Positions 24,975-35,532 of a stretch of DNA of 64,000 nt are shown piece by piece. The position numbers and the translations under genes are program-made. Source of the stretch: Grifola frondosa (Eukaryota > Basidiomycota > Agaricomycetes > Polyporales > Grifolaceae). The stretch is taken from assembly GCA_001683735.1 (NCBI GenBank), contig LUGG01000007.1, forward strand, positions 372,001 through 436,000. The letters are read 5' to 3'. The notes under the pieces were generated by a model. It saw nothing but the letters and a program-made list of their open reading frames with translations. It searched no databases and had not been told where the DNA came from. Positions within the stretch are counted from its first letter, which is position 1, and every line of letters starts with the position of its first letter.

Positions 24975-25734
24975 TCATGTTCGACAGCATAGCCGTGTGC
25001 GCTTGAGAGAGTATATGCTACCTGTTCATCTTGGTTTGCAGATTCTTCGCCCGGTACTGAGAAGAACAAGACTTTGAATAAGGACAACATACTACCCACT
25101 CTCAGAAAGAGCACAGTATCCAAGTGACTTTGGGGGCCCGCTTCGGTGCTCCCGCAGTCACATGTATGGTCGCTGTCCAGACTGCCCTGCTCCCGCTGGG
25201 GACTCTCGTTGTAAGGAAAGCCGTAGAATTTCACTCCACAACCAGTCAGAGAAACCTCAAGGAGACATTGCACACCGGGAAATTCTGGAAGAGGACGACG
25301 ACGCATAGCCCATAACAGAAGGCTCCGAGAGCCAACCCGAATGGTATAATAAATCGCTTCGGAGGTGAACAGAAGGACTGGACGAGGGCGGTATATTTTG
25401 TTGCCGAAAGCGTCGGTGGTCAACCAGTCACAACTGGGCTAAAGATGATTTTGGTTTTGTTTTAATCCATTCCTGCTGTTGCGTATGCATCGCTCCCTAT
25501 ATGCTTTTGCTTCGTCACCACAGACGGGCGATATTCGTTCTTCTACCATATCTTCTTACATGTAGTGTCTGTATATCTCTTCATGCACCACGTTGACTGG
25601 GTCGTTCGAACTCATCCAAGTCAATATTCCTTCGGCGCTGATGAGAAACAGTTCAGCCAGACATGTCTGCCTGAGAAGTACAATTACGTACGTCATCGTC
25701 CGGGGGGTTTCTAGTTATATCGGCACAAAAGTGG
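24975..25734. other. No supported gene
   Basis: Lies between the hypothetical gene and the 3' end of the right FunK1 copy. From about 25700 it is homologous to the downstream flank of the left copy. Nothing else is recognisable. Confidence 0.5.
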
Positions 25735-28600
25735 TTACCAATCGATATGTTGGCCTTCCAACTTCTCCAACTCGGAAAAACCACTTTCTACATACTCGCT
25801 GAATGCACGGGAACATAGTTTCTCCACATCACCATGGAGCACGGGTAAATCACTAGCGGAAGGCTTCCGCAACTCCAGAATATCCTCAAGCTCGTGGCGG
25901 TAGCGCAGCGCAATGTCATACCACGTCTGGAAAAGAGGGAATATAGCAGCCAGAGAAGGGCCGAGCTCTCCCATTTCATGAGCAGTGTCGAGGAGCCGAT
26001 CGCAGGATAGTTTGAAGTTAATCATCCGCTGGAGGGGCTCGTTGAAGTCTGCAAACAACATCCGCTCCTGGCTCGTTAACTGTGTCTTCTTTTGCCGGAT
26101 CTCCAGTACAGCCCAAATCAAAACCCACATGAACGACTCCAGATCATCGATGGCCGTCGGAATAGGCATCTCTTTGATCGCGTACAGGATCCTGATGGAA
26201 ATGAACGGCCATGTACCCTAGAAAGATCATAAATACCAGTCTACATTATATCAACGACATCACGTACAGAGCGCGAAATATGCCTCTGACGAGCAGGATC
26301 AAACAATGTTTTACTCTCGATTTCTTGATCTTCGTCGACTATCATCCCCGTACAACGTCCTAGATTCTGTCGCCGTTGCGGAGTTAGACACTCCAGGCTA
26401 AATTACGACACCTCATTATGCAGTTCAGGACCATTCATGAGGTCGTCTTACATACCTGTCCGTTGGCCGATCTTCAGGACATACCAACAGTAGGACGTTG
26501 CCTATGCTGACGTCCCTATGTGTCCAGCCCTTCTTGAATCCATTGTATAATCCTGACAGACCATCAGCAACGCGGAGAAACATAAACAACAACATTCCAC
26601 ATTCACACCTAACATCGCATGCAGTATGCCGCGAATCAAGTCTTGCACCGTCTCGGCATCCGTCAAGTCCCTGCCTTCGGTTTTAATTATTTCGCGAAAC
26701 AAAACACGCTCTTGGAATTTCGCTTCGTTACTCGCACAAAAGAGGGATGATGGTTTGGCGACGGAGGAGATGAATCGCTTGGTCGTGATTGGTTGTCCGT
26801 GTATATCATGTACTTGGTATGATGCAAGGACCTCTGGGATGCCGAACAATCCTTTCGCATCCTTGAACATGCTACGACCGTTCAAGAGAGCAACCTTCTC
26901 TGTCAAAGGCCAAGAATCTTTGATGATCAAAGACTGTGGGGACGAAAGGATAGGTTGTTCGATTTGTTGACAGTGAAGATGTGACGAATCGTCGTCTCGG
27001 TCGGAACTCCAGCCCGGCCACTCCCACTGCCACTCCCACTCTTGCTCATCTGTTGTCATCGCATTGTCGTCGTCTGAAGTGCTAGAGCTAACATTCTTTG
27101 CGTCTTCATACGCCTTTGCAATCTCCTCGCAAAATGCGCGATCGACTGGCCTTGCAAGAACTGGTTTGTCGTTAGTGGCCGACTCATTTGGTGCAGATCC
27201 TACAAGTCTTCGATGCATTGGCATAAGACGTGGACGTTTCCGAGACCGACCATCATTGCTCTCAGGCCTGCTGCGTTTTGTACCTCTGGTGCCGATATCC
27301 ACGATCAAATTGATACGTCGAGGAGGTGTTCGTGCTGTTGATATCAGAGAATATATCTCGAATGAGTTCTCCACCAACTTACGATGCGCTGCGTCCGTCT
27401 TGTTCTCATCCGCAGCACTGTTCAAACATGTTGTTCCTATAATCCGATGCAAGATTAGTCGAATAACATAGTGCTAGAATGATAAACATTAAATAAACAT
27501 TGAACCTTTATTCACACGGCTCACACGAGGAGCGCGCCCATAAATAGCCGTCCTCGTCGGTATCTTCGTAGAGATAGTGTAGACTCCCATAGGAAGGCAA
27601 TACTTGTTATTGCTCCGCGACGGATCCACGCCCCCCTTGGTGCGAGATAAAAACTTGAGTCCGACGATCGTTCGAACGGCGTCCTCGAATCCCTCTTTCT
27701 CGGAAAGGAACATCTTCGGAGATAGGACGAGACCGCTTCGACTAAAATGGCAGACCGCTAGAGCTTGCTGTTTGTGGTCGAAGACGAGGACGATAGTAGA
27801 CGACCACGACTGGTGGTAAGCCAAGAGGCAACGAGCGTGAGTTGCCGCCTGTGCCACCATCTCTTTCCAGTTAGACTTGACTTCCACGGCCAGCGTGAGT
27901 ATACCCCACGTAGCCTGGTCACCGCTAATCCCGTAGCGATTAATGAGGTCGGGTTTCATCCATCTGGTCGTATTGTGCCGATCCAAGTTATCCTGGCCGT
28001 CTACCGTATGCCAGACCTGGAACAGCAAGCCTCCGAGAAACGCGTCCGAGTCGTCGCCGCCAGACAAGTGAGCCGCACCGTACGTGGAGCCAAACACTTC
28101 CAGAACAGAATTGAAGAACCACGCAAGAGCCTTGCAAGTAGATTTTTGCGACGAGTGTGGAGTCCACGAGACAATTTTAGGAGGTTTGCGTTCGGGAGTA
28201 TGCAACCACTGCAGTTTGTCGTAGCTAATTGGGACGCGCGACCGTTGTTCGGACAGCGTCGACACAATGTGGTGGATGTCGATGTTAGAAGGTATGGGTA
28301 GAAGATTGTCTAGGAAAGAGGGGTCGTCGAACACTGCATGGCGGAACTCCCGCTGCACACCATCGTGTAGTTTTTGCCGTATCCTTTTCGAGTTTGGATC
28401 TTTGGCGGTATCGTCTGAAGATAAGCAGTGTGATTCGGTCTGCAGGAGCTGTATGGCAAACGTCGGAACAGATGGCATTGTAGGATTGTCCCCAACCATG
28501 GTGGGTAGTGCTAAGTCCGTCGCGGTGTCGGACTCCGTTCGTGTCACACGTCGCCCGATCTTGTCACAACGCCACAGTCGCGTCAACCTCAGTGGTTCCA
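25700..28600 (-). repeat. Right arm of the FunK1 inverted repeat
   Basis: Reverse-complement counterpart of 19300-22235. The arms share all exons and introns. Protein differences are scattered (for example 'LPIPSNVDIHKIVLTLSE' against 'LPIPSNIDIHHIVSTLSE'), so the duplication is not recent. Confidence 0.8.
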
Positions 28601-28655
28601 ATACGAATGTACATACGACGACAGCGGCCAACATGAACAAAATAAATATACTCAT
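25735..28655 (-). CDS. FunK1 fungal-type protein kinase, right copy, readable
   Basis: The first exon is open for about 380 codons. It is followed by exons with 'MPMHRRLVGSAPNES', 'GRSMFKDAKGLFGIPEVLAS', 'GLYNGFKKGWTHRDVSIGN' (catalytic loop HRD at 26508-26522), 'CTGMIVDEDQAIE' (in the place of the DFD motif) and 'TWPFISIRILYAIKE', ending 'LEGQHIDW' with a stop at 25735. Introns I can place include one that joins 'LHAMLG' to 'LYNGF' and one before 'SLECLTPQRRQ'. The HRDxSxGN motif and the C-terminal 'DDLESFMWVL' motif define FunK1. The metal-binding motif is VDED rather than the usual IDFD, so activity is uncertain. The first ATG (28655) lies 6 bases after the PKA stop codon. The hydrophobic first 20 residues may not be native, and the Met of 'MPSVPTFAIQLLQTES' is an alternative start. 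Confidence 0.8.
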
Positions 28656-28661
28656 TTATAA

Positions 28662-30105
28662 TCAATAGGCTGTATATTCAAAGTCCGGGAATCTATCTCT
28701 GTAAGGATCCGCTGTAAATTCCCCATAACGTTCCGCCACATTACCCTCCAGATATTTCTCGAACCTAACAGTGATGCATCAATCACAGGCACTCCAACCC
28801 TACAATTGAATGGACTCACGCGCTCGCATCCCCATCGCTGCTTAACCTCGGCAGGTATGGAGCGGTAATCTCCCGGTTCCGCAGCTTCTCCCAGTCCACC
28901 TCCCGGAACCACGGGTGTGCAAACACGTCGCCTGCGCCGTGCCTCATATTCCCATACCTCCTCGACGGGTCGCGCTCTATTAATCTAAGAATAACGTCCG
29001 TCGCGTCAGGGTAGAAGTTCGGCCACTGGATGCTCGCTGGTCCCTGTGCAATTTTCTCGTACCGCACCATCGGGTTCGCATCGTGGAATGGAGGCAGACC
29101 CGATAACATCTCGAAGATAAGTACTCCGAGTGCGTACCAGTCCACGCTCTTGTTGTATCGCATATTACTGATAATCTGCACAACCAAACGTTCAGCGAGA
29201 TATGGCATATAGCGCGGCATAACACACCTCGGGAGCGAGGTAATCCGGCGTCCCGCACAGCGTCCACACAGTGGTGTTACAGTATTTTGCGAAGCCAAAG
29301 TCCGCAATTTTTATATGCCCGTCACAGTTGAGCAAGATGTTCTCCGGCTTGAGATCACGATAGATGATGTCGAGCGAATGTAGGTGGTTCAGCGCGAGGG
29401 CGACTTCTGCAGCATAGAATTTTGCTACAGGATCTGGGAATCGCTACAGAGATGTTGAGATCAAAAGCACCTGACCAACCACATGCGACGTACATTTGAT
29501 CTGCGAAGAAGCGCAAAGAGCTCGCCTCCGGGTATGAAATCCATGACCATGTACAGGTTCGCACTGTCCTGGAAAGTCCCCCAAAGGTTTATGACGAATG
29601 GGTGCTGGACGGCTTCCAGCACCATCTGCTCGTTCCGTGTGTGTGATTCTTGATTCATATGGACAATCTTCTCCTTGTTGAGGACCTTCATTGCATAATA
29701 CCGGTTGTTGTATCTGCTCTGCACTTCAACAGCACTCAGTCAATCCATACGCAAGAATCATCGCCTCGACTAACCGAGATGAACTCGTCCGAAGCTGCCT
29801 GTACCAAGCGTCCGTTGTATGATGAAGTCGGAGAGTCGATAAGATGCCCTTGCCCTCCGACTTGGCAATGGGAACTCGAGGACGTCCATCATGCATTCCT
29901 CCCCATCGTAACGCTCTGCTTCTTGCTTGATAGACTCGTTCAATGAGGTGCGTTGGGTCGATATGGAGCGCCGGTGCTTATACGATAGTGTAGACCGGGT
30001 GGGCGAGGACATGGATGAGGAGGATTGTGCAGACTCACACGGAACGAGAAGGTGGATGCTGTCGGTCGCTGCATTCAACATCTGTGCGCAGGGTTTCCTG
30101 AACAA
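28662..30105 (-). CDS. cAMP-dependent protein kinase (PKA) catalytic subunit
   Basis: AGC-family Ser/Thr kinase released from its regulatory subunit by cAMP; in fungi it controls growth, mating and nutrient response. A Ser-rich N-terminal extension precedes the domain. The Gly-rich loop is '[14 protein letters not shown]' (near 29780). VAIK-equivalent Lys: '[16 protein letters not shown]'. Catalytic loop: '[13 protein letters not shown]'. Mg loop: '[10 protein letters not shown]'. Activation-loop Thr: '[16 protein letters not shown]'. The domain closes with '[19 protein letters not shown]'. A last exon encodes the AGC tail '[17 protein letters not shown]' through 'FPDFEYTAY' with the stop at 28662. 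All exons are in phase, so the gene looks complete. The start at 30105 ('MFRKPCAQM') is the first ATG in frame; later Met residues are possible. Confidence 0.95.
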
Positions 30106-30746
30106 GTCCAGAGGGATGGGGGTGGGAGGTGGTCAACAGATGCTGGCTCTGGGTATCGAGGCTCAACGATGTCGACGCCATTGTTATTCGTCAAGATGGC
30201 ACGGAAGGTTCCGGTGATCTGGATACCACTTGATCTTATCTCAGCAGCTGATTCGAAATGAATTTCATAAAATTGATTGGCTACTATAAAATGCTCACCA
30301 GTGAAAACACGACCTGAACAGAGCGAGTAGATGAACGGGACAACTCGTCTGATCAACTCCAAAGAGTCACATCATAAGCCTTGCTATATAGCTAAACACA
30401 ATCTAAGTGCGGCAGGAAAACACTTTGTGGTGACCGTTGCGTGAAGGAAATATCTTTAGGTGTCGAAAACTGGATAGAATCTGATAGAATTGAACATTGA
30501 CTGCAGAAGCCGCTTGCCTATTTTAGGTGTATTTTAGCTCAAAATGGACTTTGTGGCGGCCTCATTTTTTCTCGACTAGAGAGGAATGCTAAAACAGCTC
30601 ATAGAATATGGCAACGGTGATATATCACCATGGTACTTCGGGATAAAATGTTCATGATATCAGGTGATCAGTAAATTACAGCACATCCGTGACGGGGTCA
30701 GCAGAACGTCCAAGCATAGGAAGGAATAAAAAGCGGAATTTGGATG
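30106..30746. other. PKA upstream region, no gene seen
   Basis: A 640-base spacer between PKA and the 3' end of the Cys-rich membrane protein gene, both on the minus strand. It should hold the PKA promoter. No domain-bearing frame is seen. Confidence 0.55.
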
Positions 30747-31572
30747 TCACATCTGTTCTAATCCTTCTGCACAAAGACCGCAACCGATGCACTCCAAACA
30801 CGCTGCAACAACCATGAATAGTATTCTGTTAGCATTGTCCAAAAGTCGGATGGAATTACGTACCTAAGCCACCACAGCACGCGCACAAATAGCATGGGCA
30901 ACAAAGAGGGTTCTCGAACACACCTAAAGAAAGGTGTGTACGCATTTTAGCAACAGTTCATATGGAGACTAAATTCTGCCGGTCGTGAGAAATCATGGCA
31001 AGAGGTCGCCCTCCACCAGATCCGATCCCGGACAGTCCTGTACAAGATGGAAAACACACCTTTGCAACACCAGGCACTGAGGCAAATGGCCATAATGAGC
31101 ACAAGAAACAACCCAACGAAGACTATAATCAAGTACACTACGCGTCAACATAGTCAGCACCGTAACATCGAACACAGATAATCTAGTCAAACGTACGCTT
31201 GTGATCCACAAATGTATTGTTCCCGCTGCTTCCTGTTGTCTGTCGTTTGACAAATCCAGCCATAGCAGCCCAGCCAGAGCCATCTTTTCCAAATGCGAAG
31301 GAGTGTAGTACGCCACCTTCGTTAAAAATCGCGTCCAGCGAGCATGTAACTAGCAGCAATAAACCCAGCGAGAGAAAAGTGATAACCAACAAGGCCCGTA
31401 TCCGACGTGATCTCGACTTATCGCAATGACATGGGCCGGCATGCTGAGCTGTGGAGTGCGGGTGTGGTATATGAGAGTCACATCGTTTCCCGTCCGGCGT
31501 ACGATTGAGATATTCTCGATAGAAGTCGACAGAGGGTGAAGATATGCTTTGAGGTTGGGTATCAACAGACAT
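30747..31572 (-). CDS. Two-helix membrane protein with a cysteine-rich C-terminal tail
   Basis: I recognise no named family. Exon 1 starts at 31572 ('MSVDTQPQSISSPSVDFYRE') and encodes a basic, His/Cys-containing segment, a hydrophobic helix ('ALLVITFLSLGLLLLVTC') and a hydrophilic loop with an N-glycosylation site ('SGNNTF'). Exon 2 encodes a second helix ('LYLIIVFVGLFLVLIMAI'). Exons 3 and 4 add a tail with about 14 cysteines: 'CCKGVFENPLCCPCYLCACC' then 'GLACLECIGCGLCAEG', with the stop at 30747. All four exons join in phase at GT-AG sites. Cys clusters beside a membrane helix suggest S-acylation or metal binding. The protein is about 195 residues and shares a 250-base divergent promoter with the bromodomain gene. 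Confidence 0.72.
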
Positions 31573-31822
31573 GTTTACAGAGTGAAAAGACGCAGTGCAG
31601 AGGGTATTTGTAGGGTATAAGCAGAGAGAACTGGCTGCGGAAACCGCGGAGGCTTTGAGCACATGTGCATTGTGCGCGATGTCGGTCGCTTGGCGGAGTG
31701 GCTGTGCCGAATTCTAGATCGGCAAAAGGCGAGCACCGGCCGGTCATCCGGTGCAAAGCCACTCAAGGCGGCCGGTATTCCCACCGCTGCGCCGAACCGC
31801 ATCGACAGCGAGACCTCAAAGA
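31573..31822. promoter_or_regulatory. Divergent promoter region
   Basis: The only non-coding DNA between the starts of the Cys-rich membrane protein gene (leftward) and the bromodomain gene (rightward). Both promoters must lie here. No clear TATA box is seen. Confidence 0.45.
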
Positions 31823-34800
31823 ATGAGCGAAACCGACTTTCCAAGCTACCACCACGCTGAAAGCTCTCACTACGATGGCAAAGGAACCAGCTCCTCTTCT
31901 GGGCTTAAATTTGTTCTCCCACCTCTCAGTTCCGTGAAGGCCCTGAAAGGCAAGAAGAAGCTCAAGCTCGTCCACGATGAGGGTGTCAAGAAGATACCAA
32001 GACCAATCAAGCTCAAACCGCTCAAGGAGGTGCTCACAAAGCTCATAACACAGATTAAGAAGTGAGTTTAAGCTCTTTGTATCGTACGCAGCAGGGATGT
32101 TGATTGCCACACGCAGGAAAGATGATTATGCGTTTTTCCTCGAACCTGTAGATCCCGCTCATGTTCCAGGATATGCGGATGTCGTCAAGCGACCAATGGA
32201 TTTGGGCACGATGACTACGAAAGTGAAGAGGGGAAAGTATCGCTCGCTGGAAGAATTTGCGGTACGTACTGAACCTATGTCATCGATATCTCGAGAGATG
32301 TGGCAGGCTATTCTCCTGACCTACACATCTATGACGAATAGGCGGACGTCGCTCCAGTGAGTGCGTCTGCATACTCGTTGGGTGGGGTCACCGTCATATT
32401 GTGAACATGTTGTCATCCTGAAGGGATATTTGATCTAAAACCAGCTATATGCGGTCTGGATATGATCATTTCCTCTACACTTTGCTATTGGCGTAGACTT
32501 TTGCCCTGGAAATAGTATCATGCGCTGAGCAAAGCCTCGGCGTGCTCCCCATCCGCACCCCTGAAGCGTTTTTGCGCCCGCAGGAACGAGGTAGCTCGAA
32601 TAGCCAGTTCGTTTCTGCCGTTTCAGTTCTAATCCAAGCTTGGAGAGGTTCTGAAATTGAGAATCTCATGGCCTGACTCATCAGTATTTTGGGGGGTCAG
32701 ATGATTGGTGCAACGTCGTGCAACACAACATCTGCACTTGGACATTTGTGGCAGTCTGAATGTCTTTCCCAAGTCATGCTGCTATGGTTCAGACACAGCC
32801 TCTCGGATTCGCTCACTTCTTTATCGTGTTTGACTGAATAAATTCTTCCAGTCCGACATTCGTCTTCTCGCGACCAACGCGAAAACGTTCAACCCACCTG
32901 GCACAATCTACCACGCCGAAGCAGACAAGATCGAGACATACGCGCTAGACCATATTGCCAAGGCAGCTGCGAGCGTGATCGAGTACGAGACTGACTGGAA
33001 TATAGAGATCGAAAATGACGAGGAGCCTGTTGCCGTGGACGATGAAGACACCGGAGACAAGGGCACCCCAATGGACGTTGACGAGGCTCGTGCAGTCTCA
33101 CCATCTGTCGCATCCACGCAGGCACAGCCCACACAGCATGCTGGTGGGAGGCGTGCGCGCGCGAAGAAACAGCCTGGGACACTCACGGAGAGTTTGGAGC
33201 GTGATGGGGGCCTGCCCGGCGCCAAGGATGGGCTTGGGGCGTTCCCGCCAGGGTCTGACTGGGCCGACCTCATGTTGGCTCTGAAGCTCAAAGGTAAGTT
33301 CTGTTCTGTCCTAATAACGCTGGTTGTCTCACAGTAGATGCAGGAAAGCGATATCGCACTAAGAAGGAACGCCTTCGAATGGAGAAAGGCGGACCTCCGT
33401 ACGCTGCTGACGGTAGCCTTGACTATACCGAGAGTACGTGTCTCCCTTCCCATTTTTGCATACTTGGCTTATTTTTTCGGTCAGTGGAGGACCCCTTCTC
33501 CGTCCTCTCATTTTTCGTTCCAGAGCCTCCCTCACGTCCTCTGCTCACCCCTCTTTTTCCGACTTTGCCGCCTTCCGACCCATCCGAACCTCCGTTCCCC
33601 GCACCTGTCAATATCCCTCCATCCAGCACGCCCCCACCAGTTCCCACCCTCTCATCCAATAAACATCCCAAGTTAAAGACAAAGCCAAGGCGGCGTCACT
33701 GGACAATCGTGCGCAACCCGCCGGGACGTGGGCGCGCGAAAGATAAGGAAGATGAGGAGTCTGAGCCACAGTGGCGGACTCCGCGAGAGCCGGTGGCTAC
33801 CGATTTTGGCTCGTACGCAACACTGACCAGCACCCTCGCGCAGGAGCGTGGATTTGTGGATGTCGGCACGGAGCTGGGATCCGAAGAGAAGGTGTTCAAG
33901 GCAGTGCGGGAGAGCATCGAGGGACGTCCTGCGAAGAGGCAGAAAGTCGAAGATGCACCGATACGCAGTGCTGACGATTATTGGCGTGGAAAGATCGGCG
34001 ATGCAGAGGAATACATCCGGGACGTCGTGTATGGTGGCGTGGATGGGCTCGCGTACATCCGTAGTCTTGCAGAATTCGTTACGCCCTCTGAGCCAATGGT
34101 CAGTGTTTTTCTAACTCTCGCATGTGATGTGATATCTGAACAAGTGAGATTAGAAATCCGATGGTGAGCCACCGACCTACGACGCGCTTGGTATGCCACT
34201 CGCACAGTGGGTTTACCGAGCTATCGTCGATCCCCTCACAGGCGGTCGGCACCGCACCCTCTGCGAAGCAGCACAGCGGTTACACCATCCCGCTTCCTCC
34301 GCAAAGCCCGATCCAGACTGTGATCCATCCGTGGACGCGCAAATCGACCTCTCGCTTAATACTTATCCGCAGGCGGCGCAGCAGCTTATCGCACTCCGGC
34401 AAATCGCTGCGGCCCCGATCGACATGGGCGCGCTCATCCGTGCGCCGGATGAGCTGTTCCTCGCAGAAGACTCATGGGCAGGTGCAGAGCTCAAGGCGCA
34501 GCGCCGGCGGGAGGCGGAAGCTGCGCGCGAGCGCGCGCTGGTAGAGTCCCCGGCAGAGAACGCCGCTGCGTACCTCGCGTTTGCCATACAAAGCCACAGA
34601 GAGGCGGAAGCAGGTCCTCAGGTCGTGAGTGCGTTCGACGACCGGGAGGTCCTCGAGCACGCATTAAGGTGCGCGGCTGAGGAAATCGATGCGCTCGCCA
34701 GGAAGACCGAGACGCCGGTAAAGGCAGAAGGGGAAGCTGCGGCCGAAGAATCAGCTGAAGATGCGTTGATGAAGAGATTACGGTTGAACTTGCTGGCGTT

Positions 34801-34894
34801 GGCGAAGCGCGCGCCACTGGACCAGATTACGAAACTTCCTACCGAGCTAGTTCCACCGCACCTCCGTCATATCGTGCCTACCATTGGTTGTTGA
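31823..34894 (+). CDS. Bromodomain protein (BRD7/BRD9-like chromatin factor)
   Basis: Acetyl-lysine reader, expected in the nucleus; single-bromodomain proteins of this layout are subunits of SWI/SNF-type remodellers. It starts 'MSETDFPSYHHAESSHYDGK'. The bromodomain runs from 'LKEVLTKLITQIKK' through 'DDYAFFLEPVDPAHVPGYAD' and 'VVKRPMDLGTMTTKVKRGKY', then over a long intron to 'SDIRLLATNAKTFNPPGTIY' with the acetyl-lysine-binding Asn in 'AKTFNP'. An acidic linker, a basic region ('RYRTKKERLRMEK'), a Pro-rich segment and a DUF3512-like C-terminal half follow, ending 'LPPHLRHIV'-like 'ELVPPHLRHIVPTIGC' at 34892-34894. The intron after 'SLEEFA' (32263 to about 32851) is near 590 bases, ten times its neighbours. 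The last exon's 3' end is copied three more times downstream (see repeat units). Confidence 0.9.
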
Positions 34895-35142
34895 CCAGGA
34901 CTCTCACTGTTAGCTCGGGCGTTGCACCCACTTTCATACATATAGAGAAGTTGTCTGGTGTCGATTCGTTTAGATCCTTGCGACACCTTAATTGGACAAG
35001 TTCTGATTTTATTTAAGTCTCCCACGGACGCTGAACGGGATCAATGCGAATCGTGTGGATCAAGGTTTGCCTGCTTCTTGAAAATGTTCTATCCGCATTC
35101 TGTGGCTTCGTGCCACAACAGTCTTGGAAGTAATGATCACAA

Positions 35143-35160
35143 GTCCACTGCGCAGTGCAC
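35143..35160. promoter_or_regulatory. Palindrome in protease A promoter
   Basis: GTCCACTGCGCAGTGCAC, one mismatch from the perfect 18-base palindrome in unit 3. It lies about 375 bases before the protease start. A possible dimeric factor site; function is inferred only. Confidence 0.35.
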
Positions 35161-35179
35161 CCTCGACGTATGTGCCGTC

Positions 35180-35192
35180 GACGTATTACGTC
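35180..35192. promoter_or_regulatory. GACGTATTACGTC near-palindrome, protease A promoter
   Basis: A 13-base near-palindrome resembling CREB/ATF- or Yap-type bZIP sites, kept unchanged in units 1, 2 and 3 while nearby bases differ. Located 353 bases before the ATG. Confidence 0.35.
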
Positions 35193-35473
35193 CTCCTGCT
35201 TCGATTTCAACCTTGTAGGAGCCGAAGTAGGTTCAATGGCGTGCTCTTCGTTCGGAGGAATAATGCAAGACGAATTTTATTCCTCAAGGCCGAGGTCACA
35301 AGCACAGTACACATTCTGTACCGTACTTTCCGACATATCAACTGGAACTCTCTGGTGTCATTCCTGACAGTACTTCTGTGCTTGAACGGACTGAAATGAG
35401 TATCGTTCGACATTCCGATGGCTCAGGTGGGCCGACAAGTTGTCTTGCGTCATTCAGCCTCACATAATAATAT

Positions 35474-35480
35474 TATAAAG
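35474..35480 (+). promoter_or_regulatory. TATA box of protease A
   Basis: TATAAAG 59 bases before the ATG at 35533, at the same place as in the other two units. Confidence 0.6.
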
Positions 35481-35532
35481 AGGCCCGAGAGTGCAGTGCG
35501 TTTTACTTCAGGATCCTCCTGCATAACACGCC

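Noticed and set aside
24551..25423. 290-codon open frame on the minus strand
   Set aside because: Low-complexity Ser/Ala/Arg composition opposite an acidic plus-strand frame; no domain. Treated as a shadow.
32475..32681. Minus-strand frame inside the long bromodomain intron
   Set aside because: 68 codons, no recognisable domain and no splice or promoter context.
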